Under the pieces are notes generated by a model. It made no database searches and was not told the origin of the DNA. It saw only the letters and a program-made list of their open reading frames with translations. The translations under genes and the position numbers were made by a program. From Streptomyces sp. Je 1-369 (GTDB taxonomy: Bacteria; Actinomycetota; Actinomycetes; Streptomycetales; Streptomycetaceae), in NCBI RefSeq assembly GCF_026810505.1, contig NZ_CP101750.1:6071501-6135500 (forward strand): a DNA stretch of 64,000 nt, in the 5' to 3' direction. Positions 31,704-39,753 of the stretch are shown one piece after another. Each line of letters opens with the position of its first letter. Positions within the stretch are counted from its first letter, which is position 1.

Positions 31704-31738
31704 CGCCGCCCCGGGGAGTTGAGTCACCCGGGGCGGCG
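31704..31738 (-). terminator. Terminator after the second M4 gene
   Basis: Perfect 12-bp arms CGCCGCCCCGGG (31704-31715) and CCCGGGGCGGCG (31727-31738) with an 11-base loop, followed on the minus strand by TTTTT. This is one of the few hairpins in the window with a U-run. Confidence 0.85.
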
Positions 31739-31769
31739 CCGTCTGCGAAGGCGAAGGGCTTACATCGAC

Positions 31770-33845
31770 TTACGGGAAGGTGACCTTCCAGCTGTTGATG
31801 TAGCCCGTGTCCTGCCGCGCCACGTCCTGGACGCGCAGCTTCCAGGCGCCGTTGGCCACCTCGGACGAGGCGTTGACCGTGTACGTCTCCTTGACGTTGT
31901 CCGCCGAGTCGGAGGAACTGGACGGCTTCAGCGGGTAGACCGTCCCGTCGGGGGCGAGCAGGTCGACCTTCAGGTCACCGCGCCACGTGTGCACGATGTC
32001 GACGCCGACCTTGAGGGCGCTCGGCGCGTTGCCGGTGCGGCCGGTGACGTTGACGGAGGAGGTCACCGCGGCGCCGGCGTCCGGAATGGCGACGTCCGTG
32101 GTGTTCTCGAAGGACGTACCGGGGGGCTCCTCGCCGCCCGGACGGCTGCCGACGTTCACGGCCGCCCAGGCGTGGGCGACGGCCTTGTACTCGTTGCTGG
32201 TGGTGCCGTACAGCTCACCGGCCGCCGCGAGCGTCCCGGTGCGGGCCGCCGCGTAGTTGGTGGTCGTGGTGAACTTCGTGGTCAGCGCCTTGAACCAGAT
32301 CAGCGAGGCCTTGTCGCGGCCGATGCCGGTCACCGGCAGGCCGTCGGAGGTCGGCGAGTCGTACTGGACGCCGTTGATCTCCTTCTTGCCGCTGCCCTCG
32401 CTCAGCAGGTAGTAGAAGTGGTTGGCGACACCCGACGAGTAGTGCACGTCGATGTTGCCGATGCCCGAGTACCAGGAGTCCTTGGACCCGCCGTCCTTGG
32501 AGGGCTTGTCCATGTAGCGCAGCGGGGTGCCGTCGCCGTTGATGTCGATCTTCTCGCCGACGTAGTAGTCGCCCTTGTCCGTGGCGTTGTTGGCGTTGAA
32601 CTCCACCGCCGCCGCGAAGATGTCGGACGTGGCCTCGTTCAGGCCGCCGGACTCGCCGCTGTACGTCATGTTGCCGGTCGCGGCGGTGACGCCGTGCGTC
32701 ATCTCGTGGGCCGCGACGTCGATGGACGTCAGCGGCGCGTTGTTGCCCGCGCCGTCGCCGTACGTCATGCAGAAGCACGAGTCCGACCAGAAGGCGTTGA
32801 CGTAGTTGTTGCCGTAGTGGACCCGGGAGTACGCGCCGACCCCGTCGCCGCGGATGCCGCTGCGGCCGTGCACGTTCTTGTAGTAGTCCCACGTCAGGGC
32901 CGCGCCGTAGTGCGCGTCGGCGCCCGCGGTCTCCAGGTTGGAGGCCTGGCCGTTGCCCCAGACGTCGTCAGGACCCGTGAAGAGGGTGCCGGTGCCCGAC
33001 GTGCCGTGGTTCAGGTTGTACGTCTTGTGGCTACCGCGGCCCGTGTCGGTGAGCGTGTAGTTCGACCCCGACTGGGCCGTGCCCAGGGTGACCTGGCCGC
33101 TGTACTGCGTGTTGCCGGTGCCGTTCTCGATGCCCTGCCACTGGAAGAGCTTCTTGCCGGTGGCGGCGTCCGTGATGACATGCAGCTCGTTCGGCGTGCC
33201 GTCGTGCTGCAACCCGCCGACCACGGTCTCGTACGCGAGGGTCGGCGTGCCCTTGGCCATCCACACGACCTTGCGCGGCGCCCGGTCCGCGTCGGTCTTC
33301 TTCGAACCCTCGGCCTTCGCCGCGCCGAGCGCCTGCTTCTCGGCGGCCGACGCCTTGATGTCGGCGCTCGTGTCGACGCCCTTGAGCTGCGCCTTCACCG
33401 CCTTGGTGACGCCCTCGGTCTTCCCGGACTTCGCGGTGTCGACCACGAGGTCGCCGCCGAGGACGGGCAGGCCGTCGTAGGTGCGCTCGTACCGGGTGTG
33501 GACGGTCCCGTCACGGTCCTTCGTGACGTCGCGGACGACCAGCTTCTCCTTGGCGCCGAGGCCCAGGTCCTCGGCGGTGTCCGCCTTGGTGGCGTTGGCG
33601 TCGCGGATGAGCTCCGCGCGCTGGGCGGGGGAGAGCTTCGCGGCCAGGGCGCCGGGGTCGACCTTGCCGAGCTTCTGGGCCGCCGCGGGGCTCGCCTTCG
33701 CGGCCGGGTCATCGGCCGCGGCGGGGCCCGCCTGAACTGCCACGGCCAGGAGCGCGGCGACGGCGGAGAGGGCACCGGCGGCGGTCGCACGGGTGCGGAC
33801 CGAACGAGTGCGGGGGGTGTGTCTGTGGGAGGTGTTTCTCAACAC
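31770..33845 (-). CDS. Secreted M4 metalloprotease with P-domain
   Basis: A 691-residue secreted protease: signal peptide (about 1-45), propeptide (about 50-215), M4 domain with H380, H384 (HEMTH) and E404, and a C-terminal P/proprotein-convertase-like beta-sandwich (from about 575; VTSSVNVTGRTGNAPSALKV to NSWKVTF). The extra domain usually aids folding or substrate binding. The GTG start has AAGGAG eight bases upstream. It is paralogous to the neighbouring protease over the whole pre-pro-catalytic part, so the pair reflects tandem duplication with domain gain or loss. Confidence 0.92.
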   Translation of the reverse strand: MLRNTSHRHTPRTRSVRTRATAAGALSAVAALLAVAVQAGPAAADDPAAKASPAAAQKLGKVDPGALAAKLSPAQRAELIRDANATKADTAEDLGLGAKEKLVVRDVTKDRDGTVHTRYERTYDGLPVLGGDLVVDTAKSGKTEGVTKAVKAQLKGVDTSADIKASAAEKQALGAAKAEGSKKTDADRAPRKVVWMAKGTPTLAYETVVGGLQHDGTPNELHVITDAATGKKLFQWQGIENGTGNTQYSGQVTLGTAQSGSNYTLTDTGRGSHKTYNLNHGTSGTGTLFTGPDDVWGNGQASNLETAGADAHYGAALTWDYYKNVHGRSGIRGDGVGAYSRVHYGNNYVNAFWSDSCFCMTYGDGAGNNAPLTSIDVAAHEMTHGVTAATGNMTYSGESGGLNEATSDIFAAAVEFNANNATDKGDYYVGEKIDINGDGTPLRYMDKPSKDGGSKDSWYSGIGNIDVHYSSGVANHFYYLLSEGSGKKEINGVQYDSPTSDGLPVTGIGRDKASLIWFKALTTKFTTTTNYAAARTGTLAAAGELYGTTSNEYKAVAHAWAAVNVGSRPGGEEPPGTSFENTTDVAIPDAGAAVTSSVNVTGRTGNAPSALKVGVDIVHTWRGDLKVDLLAPDGTVYPLKPSSSSDSADNVKETYTVNASSEVANGAWKLRVQDVARQDTGYINSWKVTFP

Positions 33846-34000
33846 GGACTCCTTCTGCGCGGCCGCGGGGATGCGCGGCCAGAGCTACCGGGCGGTTGGG
33901 TCGCCGTCCGGGCAGAGCAAGGCGGAACGCAGAACTGGGCGGTGCACAACGGGTATTGCGTGAAGAGAAACCGTCGCCTTGTTGAAAGCCGTGCGGCGGT

Positions 34001-34079
34001 CGAGGGGAAGAGTGACACCGGAGCCCTGTTCTTGTCAGGAGCGCATCAGGAGTTGGCCGGAATTGGTCCGTTGGCCGGT
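34001..34079 (-). promoter_or_regulatory. Promoter element of the second M4 gene
   Basis: Homologous to 31571-31648 (see that entry). It lies 156 bases ahead of the GTG of the P-domain protease and is the only recognisable element in 33846-34100. The same 409-bp intergenic region also has to hold the promoter of the divergent acyltransferase-terpene operon. Confidence 0.6.
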
Positions 34080-34211
34080 GTGCGACGTTCACTATGCGGA
34101 GCCCGGCCGGGTGGTCACGTTCGTGTAGCCGTTCCTCGCCCGGAACGTGTCCTTCCTCCCTGGCCGACGGCATCGGTGATGATGGCGGAAAAGCGCCCGT
34201 CCACCTCACAG

Positions 34212-34227
34212 CACGTACGTGGATCCA
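34212..34227 (+). promoter_or_regulatory. Palindromes ahead of the terpene operon
   Basis: The perfect 10-bp palindrome CACGTACGTG (34212-34221) overlaps TGGATCCA (34220-34227), 28-43 bp before the acyltransferase GTG; a second GGATCC follows at 34237. No regulator gene lies in the operon. This could be an operator, but short palindromes are not rare. Confidence 0.3.
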
Positions 34228-34254
34228 CCAGTGCGCGGATCCAGAAGGAGCACG

Positions 34255-35400
34255 GTGCCCCCTGCGCAGACGGCGGCCACACGGCTGCCCTCCCTGACCG
34301 CCCTGCGCTTCCCGGCGGCCCTGGCGGTGTTCGTCTGCCACGCCGTGACCCTCGGTTCCCTGCGGCACGAACGGGCCGCCCCCACTGCCCTGTTCCTTCT
34401 CGGCCCCGCCGGTCTGTCCCTCTTCTTCGTCCTCAGCGGTTTCGTTCTCACCTGGTCGGCCCGTGAGGCCGACACCTCCCGGGCCTTCTGGCGCCGGCGC
34501 GTACTGAAGATCTACCCCAGTCACCTGGTCGTGCTGGCGCTCCTCATCCTCTGGGTGTGGGTGCTGGGGATGCCGCGCCCCGACCTCGGTCTTGGGACCG
34601 ACCCGCCGCCGCTGGGCGACGTCGCCAACGCGTCCCTGCTGAACGCCCTCGTTCCGCTGCCGCAGATCATCACGGCCGGGAACCTGGTCACCTGGTCCCT
34701 CACCTGTGAACTGCTGTTCTACGCGCTCTTTCCCCGGCTGTTCCGACGGCTCGCGCGCGTCCCGACACGGCTGCTCCCGCACGCGGCCGCCTGCACCGTG
34801 GCCGTTGCCTGTGTCGTTCCCGCCCTGGCCCTGGGACTCGACGGGCCGCGGATCGATCAGTCGGTGGTCCCGCTGGACCTCACCGAGGTGCAGATGTGGG
34901 TCGTGTACTCACTGCCGCCCACGCGCCTGCCGGAATTCGTCCTCGGCATGATCCTCGCCAGGATGCACGGCCGCTCACCGGCGCCCCGTACCGGCGTCGT
35001 CGCCCCGTCCTGCCTGCTGGCAGCGGTGCTGCTGACGGGCCCCGAGGTGCTGCCTGCCCCGTTCCTGCCCGCAGCCGTCACACTCGTACCCATCGCCCTC
35101 CTGGTACGAGCCGCGGCAGCCGCAAGCACGCGAGAACGGGTGGGGTGGTCGCACACCCCGCTGCTGGTGTACCTCGGCACTCTCTCCTACGCCTTCTACC
35201 TGCTCCATCTCCCTGTGCTGACAGCCGTGCAGCACGGGCTGGGCGGTACATGGACGGCCGTGCCCGTGGCTGTCACGGCTCTCGCGGCGACCTTGCCCGC
35301 CTCACTTCTGCTGCACACCTTCGTGGAGCGTCCCTGCATACGGCTCTTTTCCGGGGCGCGGCCCGTATCGCGGCCGAGAGAAGATCGTTCTTCCGTCTGA
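34255..35400 (+). CDS. Acyltransferase 3 family membrane protein
   Basis: A 381-residue integral membrane protein. The opening LPSLTALRFPAALAVFVCHA, with a histidine in the first helix, and the later FFVLSGFVLTWS and RRVLKIYPSHL are hallmarks of acyltransferase-3 (OafA/NodX-like) proteins; about ten hydrophobic segments follow. Such enzymes move acyl groups onto sugars, peptidoglycan or secondary metabolites. GTG at 34255 is chosen because AAGGAG lies eight bases upstream. The terpene cyclase starts 30 bp after its stop, so it is probably the first gene of the sterol-like operon and may acylate its product (inference). Confidence 0.82.
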   Translation: MPPAQTAATRLPSLTALRFPAALAVFVCHAVTLGSLRHERAAPTALFLLGPAGLSLFFVLSGFVLTWSAREADTSRAFWRRRVLKIYPSHLVVLALLILWVWVLGMPRPDLGLGTDPPPLGDVANASLLNALVPLPQIITAGNLVTWSLTCELLFYALFPRLFRRLARVPTRLLPHAAACTVAVACVVPALALGLDGPRIDQSVVPLDLTEVQMWVVYSLPPTRLPEFVLGMILARMHGRSPAPRTGVVAPSCLLAAVLLTGPEVLPAPFLPAAVTLVPIALLVRAAAAASTRERVGWSHTPLLVYLGTLSYAFYLLHLPVLTAVQHGLGGTWTAVPVAVTALAATLPASLLLHTFVERPCIRLFSGARPVSRPREDRSSV

Positions 35401-35430
35401 TCACTGTCCGGCCCCCCTCTTGGACCTCTC

Positions 35431-37455
35431 TTGGACATCGGCTCGCAGGCACCCGCCGCCTACGACGCGGCGTGTGAGCATCTGCTCGGCCTCCAACGCG
35501 ATGACGGCTCGTGGGAGGGCGAGATGGAGTGGAGCACCATGGTGCTCTCCCAGTACGTCATCGTTCTGCACGTGCTGCGGCGTCCCGTGGAGGGGGCGAC
35601 GCGGCAAGGGGCGATCCGGTACTTCACCCGCACCCGCACCGCGGCGGGCGGCTGGGGCATGCATCCGCAAGGCCCGCCGTCCCCCTATGCCACGACACTC
35701 GCCTATCTGGCGCTGCGCCTGCTGGGCGTGGGTCCCGGGGAACCGTTGGCCGCCGACGCCAGACGCTGGCTGCTGACGCGGCCCGGCGGGGTGCGTGCGG
35801 TGCCGCAGTGGGGCGTGTTCTGGCTGGCGGTCCTCGGTCTTGTCCCCTACCGCCGCGTCGCTCCGGTGCCTCCGGAGGCGATGCTGCTTCCGACCTGGGT
35901 GCCGCTGCACCCCAGCAGGATGCTGGGATGGACACGGATGCTGTACCAGGCCATGGCCTACCTGTACGGCTCCCGGTTCCGCGCCGACCTGGGGCCGCTG
36001 GCCCACGAACTGCGCGCCGAGCTGTTCCCCCGTCAGGAGCCCGGGGGAGCGCCGGAGGCGGGGACCGACGTGCCGGTGGGACGCAGCGCCGCGCTGCGGG
36101 TTCTCCAGAGCTGCCTGCGCGGGTGGGAGCGGGTACACAGCCGCCGCGTGCGGCGCGCGGCGCTGGAGCGGTGTCACCGCGCCGTCGTCGACGAGCAGCA
36201 CGCTTCCCCGCATCACGGTCTGTCGTCGGTGAACGCCCTGGTGGAGTGCCTGGTGCTGTTCGCACACGATGCGCGGCATCCCCTGCTGGGGGCAGCCGTC
36301 GCACGGCTTGAGTACTGGCGGTGGTCGGACGGCGAGCGGGGCGTGCGGATCTGCGGCGACCGGTCGACCGTATGGGACACCGCCTTCGCCATCGAGGCGC
36401 TGCTCGCGTCGGGCTCGCCCACGGCCCCCGACCGGCTGGACCGGGCCGTCGGGCGGGCGCACCACTTCCTGCGCACCGCGCAGATCACGACCTGGACGGG
36501 ACCGACCGTGCCCGCACGCCGGGTCCGGGGCGGCTGGGCGTTCTCCGACGGTCACAGCCGCTGGCCCGTCGCCGACTGCACCGCGGAAGCCGTCGGTGCC
36601 CTGTTGTCGGCCGAGGCCGGGACCGAAGGACACCGGCGGAACGACGACGCCGTTCCTTCTCCGCGCTTCACCTCCCCGGCTCTGCACGACGCGCTGGAAG
36701 TCGTCCTGCGGCGGCAGAACCGCGACGGCGGCTTCGCCACCCTCGACCGCGGACGGGCCGGCGGCTGGCTGGAGATCCTCAACCCGACGGAGATGTTCTC
36801 GAACTGCATGGTCGACACCTCGTCCGTGGACTGCACCGGCTCGGTCCTGCACGCCCTGAGCAGGATGCGCCCGTTGCTGCGACCGGCCGCCCGGCGCCGC
36901 GCCGACCGGGCGATCGCGCGAGGCGTCGCCTACCTGCGCGGCGCACAGAACCGGGACGGGTCCTTCACCGGCACCTGGGGCATCAACTACACCTACGCCG
37001 CGTTCCTGGCCGCCCGCGGTTTGCGCTCCGCGGGGCTGGCATCCGACGACCCGGCCCTGCGGGCCCTGGGGGGCTGGCTGGAGCGCACCCGGCTCCGGGA
37101 CGGCGGCTGGGGCGAGGACTGGCGCGGCTGCCCGGAGCGCCGCTACATCGCCCTGGAGCACAGCCTGCCGGAGATGACCAGCTGGGCCGTCCTCGCCGGA
37201 CTCGACACCCTCGGCCCCGCCCACACCGCGGTGGAGGGCGGCGTGCGCTGGCTGTGCACCCATCAGCAGGCGGACGGCACCTGGCCCGGCGACCACGTCA
37301 ACGGCGTCTTCTTCACCACCATGATGCTCAACTACCGCCTCTACCGCGCCTACTTCCCCGCCCTGGCCGTAGGCCGCTACCTCCAGGCCGCAACCCCCCG
37401 CGCCTTTCCCGCCCGCGCCTTTCCCGCCCGCGCCGCGTCCGAAGGAACAGCATGA
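35431..37455 (+). CDS. Oxidosqualene-cyclase-type triterpene cyclase
   Basis: A 674-residue class II terpene cyclase. The catalytic acid motif reads V-A-D382-C-T-A-E, the DCTAE form of oxidosqualene cyclases, not the DxDD form of squalene-hopene cyclases. Several QW repeats are visible (LQRDDGSWEG, RNRDGGFAT, QNRDGSFTG, QQADGTWPG). Against remembered human lanosterol synthase, aromatic positions W387, F444, F521, W581 and F696 and C533 are matched, but H232 and Y503 correspond to Arg and Leu. The likely substrate is 2,3-oxidosqualene, made by the epoxidase-like enzyme encoded downstream. The TTG start is the best in-frame choice although no good ribosome binding site is seen. The stop overlaps the methyltransferase start (ATGA). 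Confidence 0.88.
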   Translation: MDIGSQAPAAYDAACEHLLGLQRDDGSWEGEMEWSTMVLSQYVIVLHVLRRPVEGATRQGAIRYFTRTRTAAGGWGMHPQGPPSPYATTLAYLALRLLGVGPGEPLAADARRWLLTRPGGVRAVPQWGVFWLAVLGLVPYRRVAPVPPEAMLLPTWVPLHPSRMLGWTRMLYQAMAYLYGSRFRADLGPLAHELRAELFPRQEPGGAPEAGTDVPVGRSAALRVLQSCLRGWERVHSRRVRRAALERCHRAVVDEQHASPHHGLSSVNALVECLVLFAHDARHPLLGAAVARLEYWRWSDGERGVRICGDRSTVWDTAFAIEALLASGSPTAPDRLDRAVGRAHHFLRTAQITTWTGPTVPARRVRGGWAFSDGHSRWPVADCTAEAVGALLSAEAGTEGHRRNDDAVPSPRFTSPALHDALEVVLRRQNRDGGFATLDRGRAGGWLEILNPTEMFSNCMVDTSSVDCTGSVLHALSRMRPLLRPAARRRADRAIARGVAYLRGAQNRDGSFTGTWGINYTYAAFLAARGLRSAGLASDDPALRALGGWLERTRLRDGGWGEDWRGCPERRYIALEHSLPEMTSWAVLAGLDTLGPAHTAVEGGVRWLCTHQQADGTWPGDHVNGVFFTTMMLNYRLYRAYFPALAVGRYLQAATPRAFPARAFPARAASEGTA

Positions 37456-38339
37456 CCACGACCGAACCGCCGTCGGTGACACAGTTCCAGGAACTCGTCG
37501 TCGACCCGCGACGACGCCATGCCGAGTACGCCACCATGGTCCCTCGGTACTACCAGTTGGTCGGTGACATCTACCAACAGGCGTGGGGGGCGTCCCAGCA
37601 CTTCGCTCCCTACCGGAGCGGCCAGAGCCGCGCCGAGGCGATCACAGCGCTCGAACACGACCTGGCCGACCGGGCCGGCATCGCCGCCGGAGACCGAGTA
37701 CTCGAGGTGGGCTCGGGAGTGGGCGGCCCGGCCTGCACCGTGGCGGCCCGCACCGGCGCCCGCGTCACCGGCGTCGACCTCGTGCCCGGACGCGTCCGGG
37801 CGGCTCGGCGCGCCGCCCGGGAACGGGGCCTGGACGACCGGGTGTCCTTCCACGTCGCCGACGCGACCCGCCTCCCCTTCACCCGCGCCGCCTTCACCGC
37901 CGCCTACAGCTTCGAAGCCCTGTGCCACGTGCCGGACAAGGCTCGCGCCCACGCCGAGGTCGCGCGCGTCCTGCACCCGGGCGGCGTGTGGAGCGGCTAC
38001 GACTGGGTGCGCGCCGACTCGGCCGGGACGAGCCGTGTCGTGGAAACCATCTGCCGGGCCCATGGCGTCGCCGCGCTGAGCACCCTCGACGAACTCCACC
38101 GAGACCTGATGGCCGCCGGTTTCACCGACATCCACGTCAGCGACGCCCGCACGCTCGGCGACTGGGAGGCCAACTGGGTGCTGCTGGAGGAACTGCTCGG
38201 CCTCCTGCCGCCGCCGGAGCAACGGCAGCCCGTGCTGGGCATGATGGCCGACGGCGGACGTGCGCTGTGCGACGGCGCCCGCAGCGGGGAATTCCTGATC
38301 GGCCACTGGTACGCCCGCCGCCCCGGACGCACCGCGTGA
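37452..38339 (+). CDS. Sterol C-24-methyltransferase-like enzyme
   Basis: A 295-residue class I SAM methyltransferase. Residues 33-51 (YYQLVGDIYQQAWGASQHF) match the YEYGWG region of sterol C-24-methyltransferases; motif I is LEVGSGVGGPA (84-94); EALCHVPD and YDWV match the EATCHAP and YEWV segments of ERG6-type enzymes. These methylate the side-chain double bond of sterols. A conventional small-molecule methyltransferase would not share the first of these motifs. Coupled by overlaps to the cyclase upstream and possibly to a tiny frame downstream. A sterol-like substrate is inferred. Confidence 0.85.
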   Translation: MTTTEPPSVTQFQELVVDPRRRHAEYATMVPRYYQLVGDIYQQAWGASQHFAPYRSGQSRAEAITALEHDLADRAGIAAGDRVLEVGSGVGGPACTVAARTGARVTGVDLVPGRVRAARRAARERGLDDRVSFHVADATRLPFTRAAFTAAYSFEALCHVPDKARAHAEVARVLHPGGVWSGYDWVRADSAGTSRVVETICRAHGVAALSTLDELHRDLMAAGFTDIHVSDARTLGDWEANWVLLEELLGLLPPPEQRQPVLGMMADGGRALCDGARSGEFLIGHWYARRPGRTA

Positions 38340-38452
38340 ACAGCGACCACCGGCCGCCGTCCGGCGACCCGGCCGAGCGGCCGGCCGTCCCACCACCGCC
38401 CCGAACGCCCCGTCCGGCACGCTGCCCCCGCCCCCCGCACCGGAACCGATGA
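38336..38452 (+). CDS. Possible 38-residue bridging peptide
   Basis: The 109-bp gap between the methyltransferase and the epoxidase holds a frame whose GTG overlaps the upstream stop (GTGA) and whose TGA overlaps the downstream ATG (ATGA). The product would be Pro/Arg-rich with no recognisable motif. Such a frame could carry ribosomes across the gap and couple translation. Equally it could be chance in GC-rich DNA. Confidence 0.25.
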   Translation: MNSDHRPPSGDPAERPAVPPPPRTPRPARCPRPPHRNR

Positions 38453-39753
38453 GCACCGCCACCCCCGACGTGGTCGTCATCGGCGCAGGACCGGCCGGGT
38501 GCACCACCGCCCTCGCCCACGCCCGCCTCGGCCACCGCGTCCTGCTCCTGGAAGCGGAGCGAAAGCCTCCGGCCCGCCTGGCCGGTGAATGGCTCCACCC
38601 CCAAGGCGTCGAGGTCCTGCGCAGGCTGGACGTACACGTACCCACGGCCCGCCCCGCCCAGGGCTTCGTCCTGCACCCCGAGGACGGCGGGCCACCGATC
38701 ACCCTCGCCTGCCCGCGCGGCGGCCGGGCCACCACCGCCCACCACCGTGACCTCGTCACCCACCTGCGGGACACCGCGGCGGGCCACCCCGCCATCACCC
38801 TCGTCCTCGGCGCCCGTGCCACCGCCGTCGATCACGCCACGGTCACCTACACACAGAACGGCGGCCCCGAACGCAGCGTCCCCGTCGAGCGTGTCGTCGG
38901 CAGCGACGGCCAGGCCTCACTGGTGCGGCGGGCACTGCGCCTCGCTCCGGCGCCGGCCCTGACCGTCTCCCGCACGGCCGGGCTCCTCCTCCGCGGCGCC
39001 GACCTGCCCACCGAGGGCTACGGTCACGTGTTCGCCGGCGGCCCCGGCCCGGCCCTGGCCTACCGGGTGGACGACGACACCGTACGCCTGACGATCGACG
39101 TCCCCCTGCGATCCCCGCGCTCCGCGCAGCTGCTGTCCTATCTGAAGCACGCCTACCTGCCCGTGCTGCCCGCCCGGCTGGCCGCCGCCCTGCGCCGGGC
39201 TCTCGAGGACAGGGCTGTGCAGTGGGCCGCCAACCGGGTGCGCACCCGTACCTTCCACGGGCGCGGCCCCTACGCCCTGATCGGTGACGCGGCCGGCACC
39301 TGTCACCCGCTGACCGCCTCCGGGCTCACCATCGCCCTGCGCGACGCGGAATGCCTGGCGGGCACCCACGACGTCACAGGACACGGGCGCCGCCGCCAGG
39401 CCGCCGTGCGCGCCCACGAGCACCTGGCGGCAGCCATGCACCGCCTGCTGAGCGACTCCGGCCACCCCACGGCCGCCCTGCGCGCCAGCATGTACGCGAT
39501 CCTCCGTACCAGCGCGTTCGAACGCGAACGCATGATGCGCGTGCTGTGCGCCGAAGAGCACCGCACGCTGGCTCTGGGCGGCGCGGTCCTGCACGTCGCC
39601 GCCCATGCGCTACGAGGCCACCTCGGCGGCGGCCCGACCCGCCCGCCGTGGCGGAGCACGGCTCGCACGTGCGGCGAGTACCTCGACTGGCTGCGATGGA
39701 TGAGCCGCGTACGACACATCCCTGCGCACCCTCCTGAGACGGCGGACAGATGA
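38449..39753 (+). CDS. Squalene-epoxidase-like FAD monooxygenase
   Basis: A 434-residue FAD-dependent monooxygenase. The dinucleotide fold VVVIGAGPAGCTTAL (8-22) opens the protein. GEWLHPQGVEVL (46-57) corresponds to the GELLQPGG signature of squalene epoxidases, and IGDAAGTCHPLTASGLTIAL (about 278-297, with G279-D280 in the FAD ribityl site) corresponds to their GDA..RHPLTGGGMTVAL. It would make 2,3-oxidosqualene for the cyclase. A weak hydrophobic C-terminal region is compatible with membrane association. Its stop overlaps the P450 start (ATGA). Confidence 0.85.
   Translation: MSTATPDVVVIGAGPAGCTTALAHARLGHRVLLLEAERKPPARLAGEWLHPQGVEVLRRLDVHVPTARPAQGFVLHPEDGGPPITLACPRGGRATTAHHRDLVTHLRDTAAGHPAITLVLGARATAVDHATVTYTQNGGPERSVPVERVVGSDGQASLVRRALRLAPAPALTVSRTAGLLLRGADLPTEGYGHVFAGGPGPALAYRVDDDTVRLTIDVPLRSPRSAQLLSYLKHAYLPVLPARLAAALRRALEDRAVQWAANRVRTRTFHGRGPYALIGDAAGTCHPLTASGLTIALRDAECLAGTHDVTGHGRRRQAAVRAHEHLAAAMHRLLSDSGHPTAALRASMYAILRTSAFERERMMRVLCAEEHRTLALGGAVLHVAAHALRGHLGGGPTRPPWRSTARTCGEYLDWLRWMSRVRHIPAHPPETADR

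Noticed and set aside
31719..34466. A 915-codon plus-strand frame opposite the P-domain protease
   Set aside because: Antisense to a clear M4 protease and without recognisable features.
35431..37455. Annotation of the cyclase as a squalene-hopene cyclase of a hopanoid cluster
   Set aside because: The acid motif is DCTAE rather than DxDD, the neighbours are epoxidase-, SMT- and CYP51-like, and no hpn genes are nearby.
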